Assembly (NCBI GenBank): GCA_002170205.2
Contig: NHFT02000004.1
Span: 1-17,382, forward strand
Source: Candidatus Pelagibacter sp. TMED118
GTDB taxonomy: Bacteria > Pseudomonadota > Alphaproteobacteria > Pelagibacterales > Pelagibacteraceae
Reading direction: 5' to 3'
DNA length: 17,382 nt
The stretch's first letter is position 1; every line of letters starts with the position of its first letter. Made by a program: the position numbers and the translations under genes. The notes beneath the pieces are model-generated. The model did no database searches. It saw only the letters and a program-made list of their open reading frames with translations, and had not been told where the DNA came from. This document shows positions 6,479 to 13,205 of the stretch, piece after piece.

Positions 6479-6763
6479 ATGAGGATAGTTGAGCAGAAAA
6501 ATAGTTTAAGTGAGGAGGACCTTGTTCATCTACAAGGTTCTACTGTTATAGCAAAGATGCTCAAACAACGTTTGGTAGTTGAATTTGAAACGAATCCAAA
6601 CATAGAAGAAATAGATTTCGCAGGCACTCGAGGCTTTTATTTTATAAAAAGTCTTGGACACAAAATTTATCAGTTCTGGTTTGAAGATAACAGAGATTAT
6701 GAAGACTTCAGAGCTAATATTTTGGCATATAAAATGAGCAGTACTATCAAAGATGATAAATAA
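6479..6763 (+). CDS. Small hypothetical protein
   Basis: A protein of 94 residues beginning one base after the stop of the VWA gene, so it probably depends on re-initiation; no clear ribosome site is seen. The middle has alternating hydrophobic strands (LVVEFETN, FYFIKSLG, IYQFWFED) and the end is helical and charged. The last codons contain the GATAAATA octamer proposed as a late promoter for the next gene. No family is recognised. It may belong to the MoxR-VWA unit, since it sits in the same transcript. Confidence 0.6.
   Translation: MRIVEQKNSLSEEDLVHLQGSTVIAKMLKQRLVVEFETNPNIEEIDFAGTRGFYFIKSLGHKIYQFWFEDNRDYEDFRANILAYKMSSTIKDDK
6755..6762 (+). promoter_or_regulatory. T4-late-like promoter GATAAATA
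   Basis: GATAAATA is one base away from the T4 late promoter TATAAATA. It lies 33 bases before the ATG at 6796, which also has a strong AAGGAG ribosome site. The identical octamer lies 32 bases before the start of the minus-strand gene 8804-9106, and that gene too has AAGGAG. The repeated spacing makes a real promoter more likely than chance. Confidence 0.5.
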
Positions 6764-6795
6764 CTGCGTAGTTAATTCGTTATAAGGAGTAAACA

Positions 6796-7047
6796 ATGGC
6801 GAAAAATAAAACAGAAACTGTAACCGAGGCACCAACAACGGCGGCTCCTGCAGAAGCTGAAGCACCGAGTTTAGGTGTACAAGATTTGCAAAATGCGGCA
6901 CAAATTATTGATATTGCAATGACTAGAGGTGCCTTCAGAGCAAATGAAGCCGCACAAGTAGGTGCAGTTTACAATAAAATTGAAGCATTTATTAAAACGG
7001 TAGCCGAACAACAGAACCAAAATGCAGAAGCTCCGGCTTCTCAGTAA
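6796..7047 (+). CDS. Small Ala/Glu-rich hypothetical protein
   Basis: A protein of 83 residues with a strong ribosome site (AAGGAG). An N-terminal Thr/Ala/Glu/Pro-rich, probably disordered part (about 1-25) precedes a compact core (LGVQDLQNAAQIIDIAMTRG ... VGAVYNKIEAFIKTV), then a Gln/Asn/Ala-rich tail. The core is helical. Proteins of this kind look like those of marine T4-like phages, from memory only. The late-like promoter just upstream and the strong ribosome site suggest abundant late expression, possibly as a virion or assembly protein; this is inference. Confidence 0.7.
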   Translation: MAKNKTETVTEAPTTAAPAEAEAPSLGVQDLQNAAQIIDIAMTRGAFRANEAAQVGAVYNKIEAFIKTVAEQQNQNAEAPASQ

Positions 7048-7056
7048 GGAGGTATA

Positions 7057-7713
7057 ATGGCTAATATGAAACACGTTGGGCAAGTAGCCAACACAGGTTT
7101 AAAATGTATTGTAGTTTTCAGACACATTTATGATGAAAATGGTAACGTTAAAGAACCTGAAAATTGTTTGATAGTTGAAACTGAAAGACTACCAGACATG
7201 GAACATGATGATATTGTTAGGGTAGTAGAATCGCCTGCTGGACAAGAAGCAGATGAATTCTATCAAATTGCTCATAGAAGTATGTTTGCTGACGGCATTA
7301 ACATGTTGGTAAAATTAAATAATCGAGGTTACTTAAAAAAGTATCCAACCAAACAAATACTAATGACTCCTAATAGTTCAACTAGTATTCTATTGAGTGA
7401 AATCAATGAGATTATACAAAAGCAACAGAGTGGCATGAGCGAACAGGATATTGCAAATAGCATGGTAGATGATACTGATTCTCCACCAAGAACTGCAACG
7501 TCATTAAGCCCAAGTCAAACTATTGACCAAGCAGTGCCTACAAATGATCCAGTAATGGATGATAATGCATTGGCGCAAAACATGTTGGATCAAGCGACTA
7601 CATATGAAGCAGAGTCAAAACGTCTTCGCGAAGAAGCTTATGCGATGGCACCGGATTTAAAACCTAAAAGGGGTCGTCCAAAGATGAAGGCGACTGCGGA
7701 TGCCAATACATAA
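7057..7713 (+). CDS. Hypothetical protein with AT-hook-like C-terminal tail
   Basis: A protein of 218 residues with a near-perfect ribosome site AAGGAGGT that overlaps the previous stop. The N-terminal 125 residues look folded, alpha/beta (GLKCIVVFRHIYDE, CLIVETERLPD, FYQIAHRSMFADGINML). A long linker rich in Ser, Asp, Pro and Gln follows, then a helix (about 170-195). The tail KPKRGRPKMK (202-211) contains the GRP core of an AT-hook, which binds the minor groove of AT-rich DNA. A DNA-bound role is therefore possible. It shares a transcript with the genes on both sides and overlaps the next one by 14 bases. No family name is offered. Confidence 0.7.
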   Translation: MANMKHVGQVANTGLKCIVVFRHIYDENGNVKEPENCLIVETERLPDMEHDDIVRVVESPAGQEADEFYQIAHRSMFADGINMLVKLNNRGYLKKYPTKQILMTPNSSTSILLSEINEIIQKQQSGMSEQDIANSMVDDTDSPPRTATSLSPSQTIDQAVPTNDPVMDDNALAQNMLDQATTYEAESKRLREEAYAMAPDLKPKRGRPKMKATADANT

Positions 7714-8002
7714 GCGAGACCGAAACTTTCAAAATATTGTAAGTGAGTTGGATATTAAAAGTATTCCCACGGAATATATTCAAAACATTGGTCTAATATG
7801 TAGAGACGGCAATCGGATACAATTCAAAGGAGACCAGATAAAAGAGTTTCCTGGAACGGATCTTGTTGAAGGTTTAATAAACTTTGTAGAAGATAATGGT
7901 CAATTACCAAGTCCGGTAATTGACGTAGAAATTATCATTGACTATGCTAAACTAGAAAAAGACGTTAACAAAATGACCAAAGCATTATTAAAAGACAAAT
8001 GA
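7700..8002 (+). CDS. Hypothetical protein
   Basis: A protein of 100 residues starting inside the end of the preceding gene (GAAGG lies about 9 bases before the ATG). It starts with a basic region (PIHKRDRNFQ), followed by strands (IGLICRDGNRIQF) and an acidic C-terminal half, and ends with a Lys-rich helix (KLEKDVNKMTKALLKDK). Its stop overlaps the ATG of the 59-residue gene. The tight overlaps on both sides argue that it is real. Function unknown. Confidence 0.65.
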   Translation: MPIHKRDRNFQNIVSELDIKSIPTEYIQNIGLICRDGNRIQFKGDQIKEFPGTDLVEGLINFVEDNGQLPSPVIDVEIIIDYAKLEKDVNKMTKALLKDK

Positions 8003-8178
8003 AAGATCACACAGATTCATTAGTGACACTTATGGTTTTAACTGAAGAGGTTGAATATTATAAAACTTTGTTAATGCCACACGACACTGGACATATAAAC
8101 ACAACAATTAGTTTTTTAGAAGAGAGAATAAAAGATTTACAGGAGATTAGACTTGAACGTAAAAATAATCAGCTTTAG
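7999..8178 (+). CDS. Short hypothetical protein, 59 residues
   Basis: ATG at 7999 overlaps the previous TGA (ATGA), and the frame runs to TAG 8176-8178. The product is mostly helical and charged: MVLTEEVEYYKTLL in the first half and ISFLEERIKDLQEIRLERK in the second, with a heptad-like pattern that suggests a small coiled coil or dimeric helix pair. Its C-terminal codons hold the ribosome site (AGGAG, 8141-8145) and TTG start of thyX, with 26 bases of overlap. The coupling on both sides supports a real gene. Function unknown. Confidence 0.6.
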   Translation: MKDHTDSLVTLMVLTEEVEYYKTLLMPHDTGHINTTISFLEERIKDLQEIRLERKNNQL

Positions 8179-8809
8179 TCAAGCACCAGAAGGGTGGGAT
8201 GGATACGACTGCCAAGAGCTAATTGCATATTGTGCCAGAGTTAGTAACCCTAGTAATCAAATGAATAGTGAAACTAGTGAGAAGTTAATCAAATACTTGA
8301 TTAAACATGCTCATTGGTCACCACTTGAAATGGTAAGTGCTTGTTTAGAAATTAACACAACCAGAGATATTGCACATCAAATTGTAAGGCATAGAAGTTT
8401 TAGTTTTCAAGAGTTCAGTCAACGTTATGCTGACCCTAAAGAATTTGGTGAACAGTTTGTTATTAGAGAAGCTAGACTACAGGATCACAAAAATAGACAG
8501 AATAGTATTGAAATAGACAGCGAAGAAGATATACATCATGCTTGGGCATCTGAACAACAAAAAGTAATAGACAGAGCCAAAGAAGCATATGAATGGGCTA
8601 TAAAGGCAGGTATTGCTAAAGAACAGGCAAGAGTAGTGCTACCCGAAGGTAACACTAAAACTCGATTATATATGAATGGGACACTTCGCAGTTGGATTCA
8701 TTATATTGATCTTAGGTCTGCTCACGGTACTCAAAAAGAGCATGAGCTCGTGGCAAAAGCATGTGCGGAAGTGATTAGTGAAATTTTTCCTCTTGCGAAG
8801 CAATTATGA
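8153..8809 (+). CDS. thyX: ThyX, FAD-dependent thymidylate synthase
   Basis: ThyX (218 residues) methylates dUMP to dTMP using methylene-tetrahydrofolate and NADPH, with FAD. The signature RHR-x7-S is present: RHRSFSFQEFSQRY with Arg79-His80-Arg81 and Ser89. The C-terminal part keeps TRLYMNGTLRSWIHYIDLR and TQKEHELVAKAC, matching the substrate-binding region. The start is TTG 8153, with AGGAG (8141-8145) seven bases upstream, and no ATG fits better. The length is typical of the family. Together with purE it points to phage control of nucleotide supply. The stop overlaps the stop of the opposite-strand gene by six bases, with no room for a terminator. Confidence 0.95.
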   Translation: MNVKIISFSQAPEGWDGYDCQELIAYCARVSNPSNQMNSETSEKLIKYLIKHAHWSPLEMVSACLEINTTRDIAHQIVRHRSFSFQEFSQRYADPKEFGEQFVIREARLQDHKNRQNSIEIDSEEDIHHAWASEQQKVIDRAKEAYEWAIKAGIAKEQARVVLPEGNTKTRLYMNGTLRSWIHYIDLRSAHGTQKEHELVAKACAEVISEIFPLAKQL

Positions 8810-9106
8810 AATGGTTATTGTATAACCAGCGGCTTCTAAGTCGGTTACGTGACTTGACCAGTTGCCTGGAGGACTTGATTTCCAACTTGTATGAGTTGCA
8901 TCGTCCCACGTTCTTTTCACAGTATAAGTCTGTGTACTGGCATCAAAACTCTCATCAAGTGTTAGGTTACCAGCCGCTATTGTGGCATCGATATAGGTAA
9001 AATATGCAGAATCGTTGCAAATTGCTCTCATATCGGCTTTGACTTCCGCCGTAGATGTAAAAGAGCTACCTGACTTTTTTGCAGTGTATGTATGTTCAAC
9101 AGCCAT
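8804..9106 (-). CDS. Ser/Thr-rich small protein, possible virion component
   Basis: A protein of 100 residues. I place the start at ATG 9106-9104, because a strong AAGGAG ribosome site (9120-9115) lies 8 bases upstream; the longer frame back to 9172 has no ribosome site. The sequence is rich in Thr, Ser, Ala and Asp and looks beta-strand-rich (HTYTAKKSGSSFTSTAEV, QTYTVKRTW, AGYTITIS). It has one Cys and several Trp. Composition and a late-like promoter fit an abundant structural protein; this is inference. It is the only leftward gene between 1207 and 13170, divergent from the oxygenase operon and convergent with thyX. Confidence 0.75.
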   Translation of the reverse strand: MAVEHTYTAKKSGSSFTSTAEVKADMRAICNDSAYFTYIDATIAAGNLTLDESFDASTQTYTVKRTWDDATHTSWKSSPPGNWSSHVTDLEAAGYTITIS

Positions 9107-9138
9107 TATAAAATCTCCTTTGGTAGTTGTTATATACT

Positions 9139-9146
9139 TATTTATC
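9139..9146 (-). promoter_or_regulatory. T4-late-like promoter GATAAATA
   Basis: On the minus strand GATAAATA (9146-9139) lies 32 bases before the ATG at 9106. It is identical to the octamer at 6755-6762, with almost the same distance to its gene. Confidence 0.5.
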
Positions 9147-9164
9147 ACGAGGCTAAATATTTTT

Positions 9165-9839
9165 ATGAACACCTTACTTTATAGCAGATTACCTATAGAG
9201 TTTGTACAATACAAACAATCTTTACAACATTATAAAAGCATTAGTGATGATAAGTGGTATTGGGACTCTTATAGAACTGTACATATGTTACCTCTTTATA
9301 CTCCTGGAGGTGCAGTAAGTAAGCAAGGATCAAGAAACAGTAAAGGGTCGGGGCTGGATTGGACTGAATATGCAGATGTACATACACAGGAATATTTTGA
9401 AAATAACATATTTCCTTGGAGTACACCAAAAGGTAGAATTATCTTACTTAAAACTCCACCCGGTGGTAGCCTTGCTACACACATAGATTGCAATAGACAA
9501 ACCTTTGGAACAAGGCAACATAAACTAAGAGTAGTGCTACAAGGAACAGTTGATAGTTTAATTTTTGTTACAAAAGATGGTGAATGTAAACCTAAAAGTG
9601 ATCACAGATGTGCATTTATTATTGACGGCAGTTGGCCTCATTATATGACTAATACATTTGAAGATTGGAAATATACAATATGTTTAGGAGCACCATGGGA
9701 CGGAGAGCCAACAGACGGGTATACAAAACTATTAAATACCTCAGAGGACCTAATTGAATTGGACCGAAGTAACTTACCAGATAACTACGAGCAATACTTT
9801 GAAGATCCATTAGAAAGAGAAGCAAAATTTAAAACATGA
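9165..9839 (+). CDS. Aspartyl/asparaginyl beta-hydroxylase-like Fe(II)/2OG oxygenase
   Basis: A protein of 224 residues. I use ATG 9165; the frame is open further upstream, but that part would run over the divergent gene and its start region. A metal triad can be read as His106-x-Asp108 (GGSLATHIDCN) and His159 (DGSWPHYMTNT), and the spacing with QHKLRVVLQG between fits the aspartyl/asparaginyl hydroxylase family (HxD, then R-x-H-x-x-L, then G...H...N). Where the family has an Arg to bind 2-oxoglutarate, the best candidate here is Lys169 in DWKYTICLG, so this residue needs care. Its stop overlaps the start of the radical SAM gene (ATGA). It probably hydroxylates a side chain or small molecule; the substrate is unknown. 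Confidence 0.65.
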   Translation: MNTLLYSRLPIEFVQYKQSLQHYKSISDDKWYWDSYRTVHMLPLYTPGGAVSKQGSRNSKGSGLDWTEYADVHTQEYFENNIFPWSTPKGRIILLKTPPGGSLATHIDCNRQTFGTRQHKLRVVLQGTVDSLIFVTKDGECKPKSDHRCAFIIDGSWPHYMTNTFEDWKYTICLGAPWDGEPTDGYTKLLNTSEDLIELDRSNLPDNYEQYFEDPLEREAKFKT

Positions 9840-10708
9840 AAATACTAGCACCTGAAGAGAATACATTTGACGCAATAATGGTTGACCTTACCCATAGATG
9901 TAATATGGAGTGTGCAAACTGTTATATACCAAATAGAGATATACCAGATATGGATATCAACAAATTGTTTGACCTTATTAGTAGGTTACCAAAAAGAACT
10001 TTTATAAGACTTATTGGTGCCGAAGCAACTATGCGTGAAGACTTATTTGAAATAATTCGCGGAGTAAGAGCAATGGGCCATAGAGTAAGTCTTACTACCA
10101 ATGGCTTAAAACTAGGCAGAGAAGAATATGTACTTAAACTAAAAGAAGCAGGATTGCGTTTGGTATTGCTTAGTATGAATGGAGCAATAGATGATGAGAT
10201 TTATAGAATACTAGACAATGGAAGGTATGCAACACTCAAACACAGAGCATTAAAAAATTTATTAGAGCATAAATTTATTGTAAACACAGGTACAATTATT
10301 GCTAAAGGTGTAAACGAACGTACTATCAAAGAACAAGTAGATTTAATGTGTGACTATGCAGAAAAATACAAAGTAAAAATACCACCAGTTGTTAGGATTA
10401 GAACGATTGCAACACTGGGTAGGAGTATGGAAGGACACACATACGATTTTAGTGAATTCAAACAGAATGTTTGTAATCAGTTAAATATCACTGAAGACTA
10501 CATGCAACAAAACAAAACTGATGAAATTGTTAACAACATGGAAGGTTATGTTTTCAAGCATAGAAATGTAATGATCAGATTAGTTGACTGGAAAATTAAT
10601 GATGAAGGAGTTCCGGATTTTGGAAGTGAACTTAGAGGACGCATAACGGAAGATTGGAAAATTGCTCCTTTCTTTCATCATGTAAAGGAGAATGAATATG
10701 GTTATTGA
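9836..10708 (+). CDS. Radical SAM enzyme
   Basis: A protein of 290 residues. The radical SAM cluster motif C-x3-C-x2-C is Cys22, Cys26, Cys29 (DLTHRCNMECANCY), with the SAM-binding motif in variant form as GAEATMREDL rather than GGEPxxRxDL, then SLTTNGL. It is short, with no extra cysteine-rich SPASM tail; only one further Cys is near residue 218. The radical SAM core would produce a 5'-deoxyadenosyl radical. It lies between an aspartyl-hydroxylase-like protein and two TauD-like dioxygenases, so it likely acts in the same pathway. The substrate cannot be told from sequence. The GGE to GAE change does not by itself argue for loss of function. Confidence 0.8.
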   Translation: MKILAPEENTFDAIMVDLTHRCNMECANCYIPNRDIPDMDINKLFDLISRLPKRTFIRLIGAEATMREDLFEIIRGVRAMGHRVSLTTNGLKLGREEYVLKLKEAGLRLVLLSMNGAIDDEIYRILDNGRYATLKHRALKNLLEHKFIVNTGTIIAKGVNERTIKEQVDLMCDYAEKYKVKIPPVVRIRTIATLGRSMEGHTYDFSEFKQNVCNQLNITEDYMQQNKTDEIVNNMEGYVFKHRNVMIRLVDWKINDEGVPDFGSELRGRITEDWKIAPFFHHVKENEYGY

Positions 10709-11432
10709 TGATATCAACGACAGCGAAGCGATTGTTAAAGAATACTTTGACAGTGGATTTGTACACATTAAAACAGATCCTAAAAACATTAATCCAGATG
10801 TATTAAAACAAATTGGAAAGTATTTTGGTAAGTTGCTGGTAACAGGCAAGCATCATATACCAGGAGATAGATACATTCAATTGATATCAGAAGATGCACT
10901 GTTTGGTAGTGGTGATGTTCCTTGGCACAACGATTTTAGTTATAGTCCAGGAGACTATCATGGTTCATTGTTGGCTTTTGTGGAAGCAGACACTCCAACT
11001 TATACAGAGTTTACAGACTGCAACGAAGCATACATTCAACTAAGTGAAGAAGATAAAAAGTACATTGAAGACGTTGAGTGTACATTTGGTATACCAGGAA
11101 AGTATGACGGGCTAATCAGTGACACACAAGTAAAAGTTATCCAAAAAGTTGTAATGAAAAGACCAATGGCAATGACACATCCAGTAACACACCAAAAGTC
11201 AATTTATTTTAGTCCAGAAACACTTATGGAAACCAACAAACCAATTGACAAAGAACGTTATGTTAAACACTGTGAAAGCATAGCATTCAAACATCATTGG
11301 GATACTGGCAGTATGATACTGTGGGATAATAGACGCATGTTACACAGACGTAAACCTTTTACTGGACATAGAAAACTTCTTAGAGTAAACTTCCAATATG
11401 AGTTCAAAGAGCATGATTATACGGTCCATTGA
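10698..11432 (+). CDS. TauD/TfdA-like Fe(II)/2OG dioxygenase 1
   Basis: A protein of 244 residues. I prefer ATG 10698 to 10692, because AAGGAG (10685-10690) is 7 bases upstream of it and only one base upstream of the other. The triad is visible: His77-x-Asp79 (VPWHNDFSYSP), distal His216 (RRMLHRRKPF) and the 2OG-binding Arg229 (LLRVNF), in the order known from TauD. The region HGSLLAFVEADTPTYTEFTDC is shared with the next gene. It is probably a hydroxylase or desaturase acting on a small molecule. It overlaps the upstream radical SAM gene by 11 bases and the second TauD-like gene by about 35 bases. Confidence 0.85.
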   Translation: MVIDDINDSEAIVKEYFDSGFVHIKTDPKNINPDVLKQIGKYFGKLLVTGKHHIPGDRYIQLISEDALFGSGDVPWHNDFSYSPGDYHGSLLAFVEADTPTYTEFTDCNEAYIQLSEEDKKYIEDVECTFGIPGKYDGLISDTQVKVIQKVVMKRPMAMTHPVTHQKSIYFSPETLMETNKPIDKERYVKHCESIAFKHHWDTGSMILWDNRRMLHRRKPFTGHRKLLRVNFQYEFKEHDYTVH

Positions 11433-12111
11433 TAATGTAGAAAAAATTAGAAACGAATTCATCGAACATGGTTTTGTACACATAAATGTGGGCAAGGTAA
11501 CCGTAGATATTGTAAAACAAATCAGCAAATATTTTGGAGAACTTAAAACTTTTAAACAAGAAACCTATATGGGTGAAGAAAAACAAGTGCTTAAAGTCAG
11601 CGAAGATGCAGTATTATCAAGTAATGCTGTTGATTGGCATAGAGATATGTGTTATGACCCAGAAGAGTGTCATGGTAGTTTATTAGCATTTATTGAATGT
11701 GATACTGAAACTTACACAGAGTTTGTTGATTGTAATATAGCCTGGGATCATTTAGATAAAGAAACACAAGATTATCTTAAAACTGTAACCAGTACATATG
11801 CTGGTAAACCTAGATGGTGGGATACAAGACCTGACCTTTTAAAAGATGCAATAAGCAGAACCATTGGATATGAGCATCCAATTACAGGACAAACAACATT
11901 ATATTTTAGCCCTGAAACAATGGTGCATATTGATAAACCATTTCGAACACGTGACTATGTTTTACATTGTGAGCCTTTTGCTTTTAAACACTATTGGCAT
12001 CATGGTGATATACTAGTGTACGATAACATTAGAATGCTACATAGAAGACCAGCATTTAATTGTCACCGAGTACTATGGAGAACAAATTTTAATTATGAAT
12101 CTTACAATTAA
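11398..12111 (+). CDS. TauD/TfdA-like Fe(II)/2OG dioxygenase 2
   Basis: A protein of 237 residues, a tandem paralogue of the previous gene. The triad is His81-x-Asp83 (VDWHRDMCYDP), His215 (IRMLHRRPAF) and Arg228 (LWRTNF). The block HGSLLAFIECDTETYTEFVDC matches the copy in the previous gene closely, but the rest has diverged, so the duplication is old or the copies were acquired separately. The start at ATG 11398 has only a weak ribosome site (GAGTA about 15 bases upstream); an in-frame ATG at 11413 is an alternative. A 34-base overlap with the previous gene implies coupled translation. Two copies may act on successive positions of one substrate. Confidence 0.85.
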   Translation: MSSKSMIIRSIDNVEKIRNEFIEHGFVHINVGKVTVDIVKQISKYFGELKTFKQETYMGEEKQVLKVSEDAVLSSNAVDWHRDMCYDPEECHGSLLAFIECDTETYTEFVDCNIAWDHLDKETQDYLKTVTSTYAGKPRWWDTRPDLLKDAISRTIGYEHPITGQTTLYFSPETMVHIDKPFRTRDYVLHCEPFAFKHYWHHGDILVYDNIRMLHRRPAFNCHRVLWRTNFNYESYN

Positions 12112-12619
12112 AGATCTCAAAGGAAACGAAGAATTATTCTTTGAATACCTTGACAAGCTAGAGAAAAATTACAAAGGCAAAAACTTAGATTGGCTACCAT
12201 ATCTTAGAAGAGACTGGGAAAAATATATATTTTGGACATTGTGTTTTGAATCAGACACAGACGAATTAGTTGCATTCAGTTGTATACAAGATCATTTCTT
12301 TGAACCTGGCGTAGTAAGAATATTAACAAGAACTTGGTTTGATCCTGACAGTAGATTTGGACATGGAGCATTATGGAGGCATACACCAGTTGCTCCAATG
12401 GCTAAAGCACAGATAGAATGGCTAGGGACTAGAGACTTTTATACCAAAGCTATATTCACACTGGAACATTTTAGAGACCATAGAGTGCTAGAGCACTTGG
12501 CAAACAAGATAAACAAACGCACAGGAATTACAAGATTTACTCCTAAAAAGGATTTGATCAAAACTCATCCTTGGCAAGAAGAACAGGAGTATCAAAGATA
12601 TGCAGAACACATATTATAA
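12095..12619 (+). CDS. Hypothetical protein, possibly GNAT acetyltransferase-like
   Basis: A protein of 174 residues overlapping both neighbours (about 17 and 20 bases). The N-terminal helix is charged (NEELFFEYLDKLEKNYKG). The centre, from ELVAFSCIQ through VVRILTRTWFDPDSRFG to KAQIEWLGTRDFYTKAIFTLE, has the strand and helix order of a GNAT acyltransferase fold, and DPDSRFG could be the loop near the acetyl-CoA site, but the classic Q/R-x-x-G-x-G/A motif is not clear. An N-acyltransferase is plausible for a modification pathway, but the assignment is uncertain; the protein could be something else with a similar fold. Confidence 0.55.
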   Translation: MNLTIKDLKGNEELFFEYLDKLEKNYKGKNLDWLPYLRRDWEKYIFWTLCFESDTDELVAFSCIQDHFFEPGVVRILTRTWFDPDSRFGHGALWRHTPVAPMAKAQIEWLGTRDFYTKAIFTLEHFRDHRVLEHLANKINKRTGITRFTPKKDLIKTHPWQEEQEYQRYAEHIL

Positions 12620-13205
12620 ACACCCTAATATATCATTAGACAGAAAACATGTAGAAATTGCAACTGGTCTAACAAGTTATCATTACAGAGAATTCGATAA
12701 CTTTAAAAGTAAAATTGAAGCAGTAGATATTCCAGAAGAATGTACCTCACTTATAAAACTCAGAGATACAGGAAAGATGCATACTACTTTTACAATGATA
12801 ACATATGATGATGAAAAACTAACAGACGACATTAACTTTTACTATAGAAAAGAAGGCAATGAATACAAGATAGGAATACACAAAGACGGAAACGATCAAA
12901 GAGAAGGATACGAAACATTTGCTGGTAGTTTAGTTTTTCCATTGTATAATGCCACAGGCAGTGTAGTAAATTGGTATAAAGATCATCCAGAACAAGATGT
13001 TTTCAACATAAGAACAGGTACTTGGTGCAAGAATCCAGAAGTATTAGAACTGGCTGATAGTGCTGAAATGGTCAATGACATTCCTATTATATTAAGAACT
13101 GATGCTTGGCATGGTATTGTTTTTGATAGTGCTCCGAGAATAATCATGCGTTGGTTGTTTAGACATGATCTAAGTTGGGACGAGATCTACCAACTTTTCG
13201 ATTGA
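12600..13205 (+). CDS. Putative HxD...H Fe(II)/2OG oxygenase-like protein
   Basis: A protein of 201 residues. Its core can be read as a double-stranded beta-helix oxygenase: His94-x-Asp96 (IGIHKDGNDQ), His171 (LRTDAWHGIVF), and a candidate cosubstrate-binding Arg at 180 or 184 (APRIIMRWLF). Strands between them (GSLVFPLYN, VFNIRTGTW) fit. The family is not named; identity to the other oxygenases in the window is low. The 3' end overlaps the 3' end of the opposite-strand B12 radical SAM gene by 36 bases. It closes the rightward operon that began at 9165. A cupin-fold protein without oxygenase activity is the main alternative. Confidence 0.6.
   Translation: MQNTYYKHPNISLDRKHVEIATGLTSYHYREFDNFKSKIEAVDIPEECTSLIKLRDTGKMHTTFTMITYDDEKLTDDINFYYRKEGNEYKIGIHKDGNDQREGYETFAGSLVFPLYNATGSVVNWYKDHPEQDVFNIRTGTWCKNPEVLELADSAEMVNDIPIILRTDAWHGIVFDSAPRIIMRWLFRHDLSWDEIYQLFD

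Noticed and set aside
9153..9159. CTAAATA, like the late motif of some marine T4-like phages
   Set aside because: It is only five bases before ATG 9165, so transcription would start at or after the start codon.
9015..9164. N-terminal extension of the aspartyl-hydroxylase-like frame
   Set aside because: It would run over the divergent 8804-9106 gene and its promoter; ATG 9165 gives a normal start with the expected fold.
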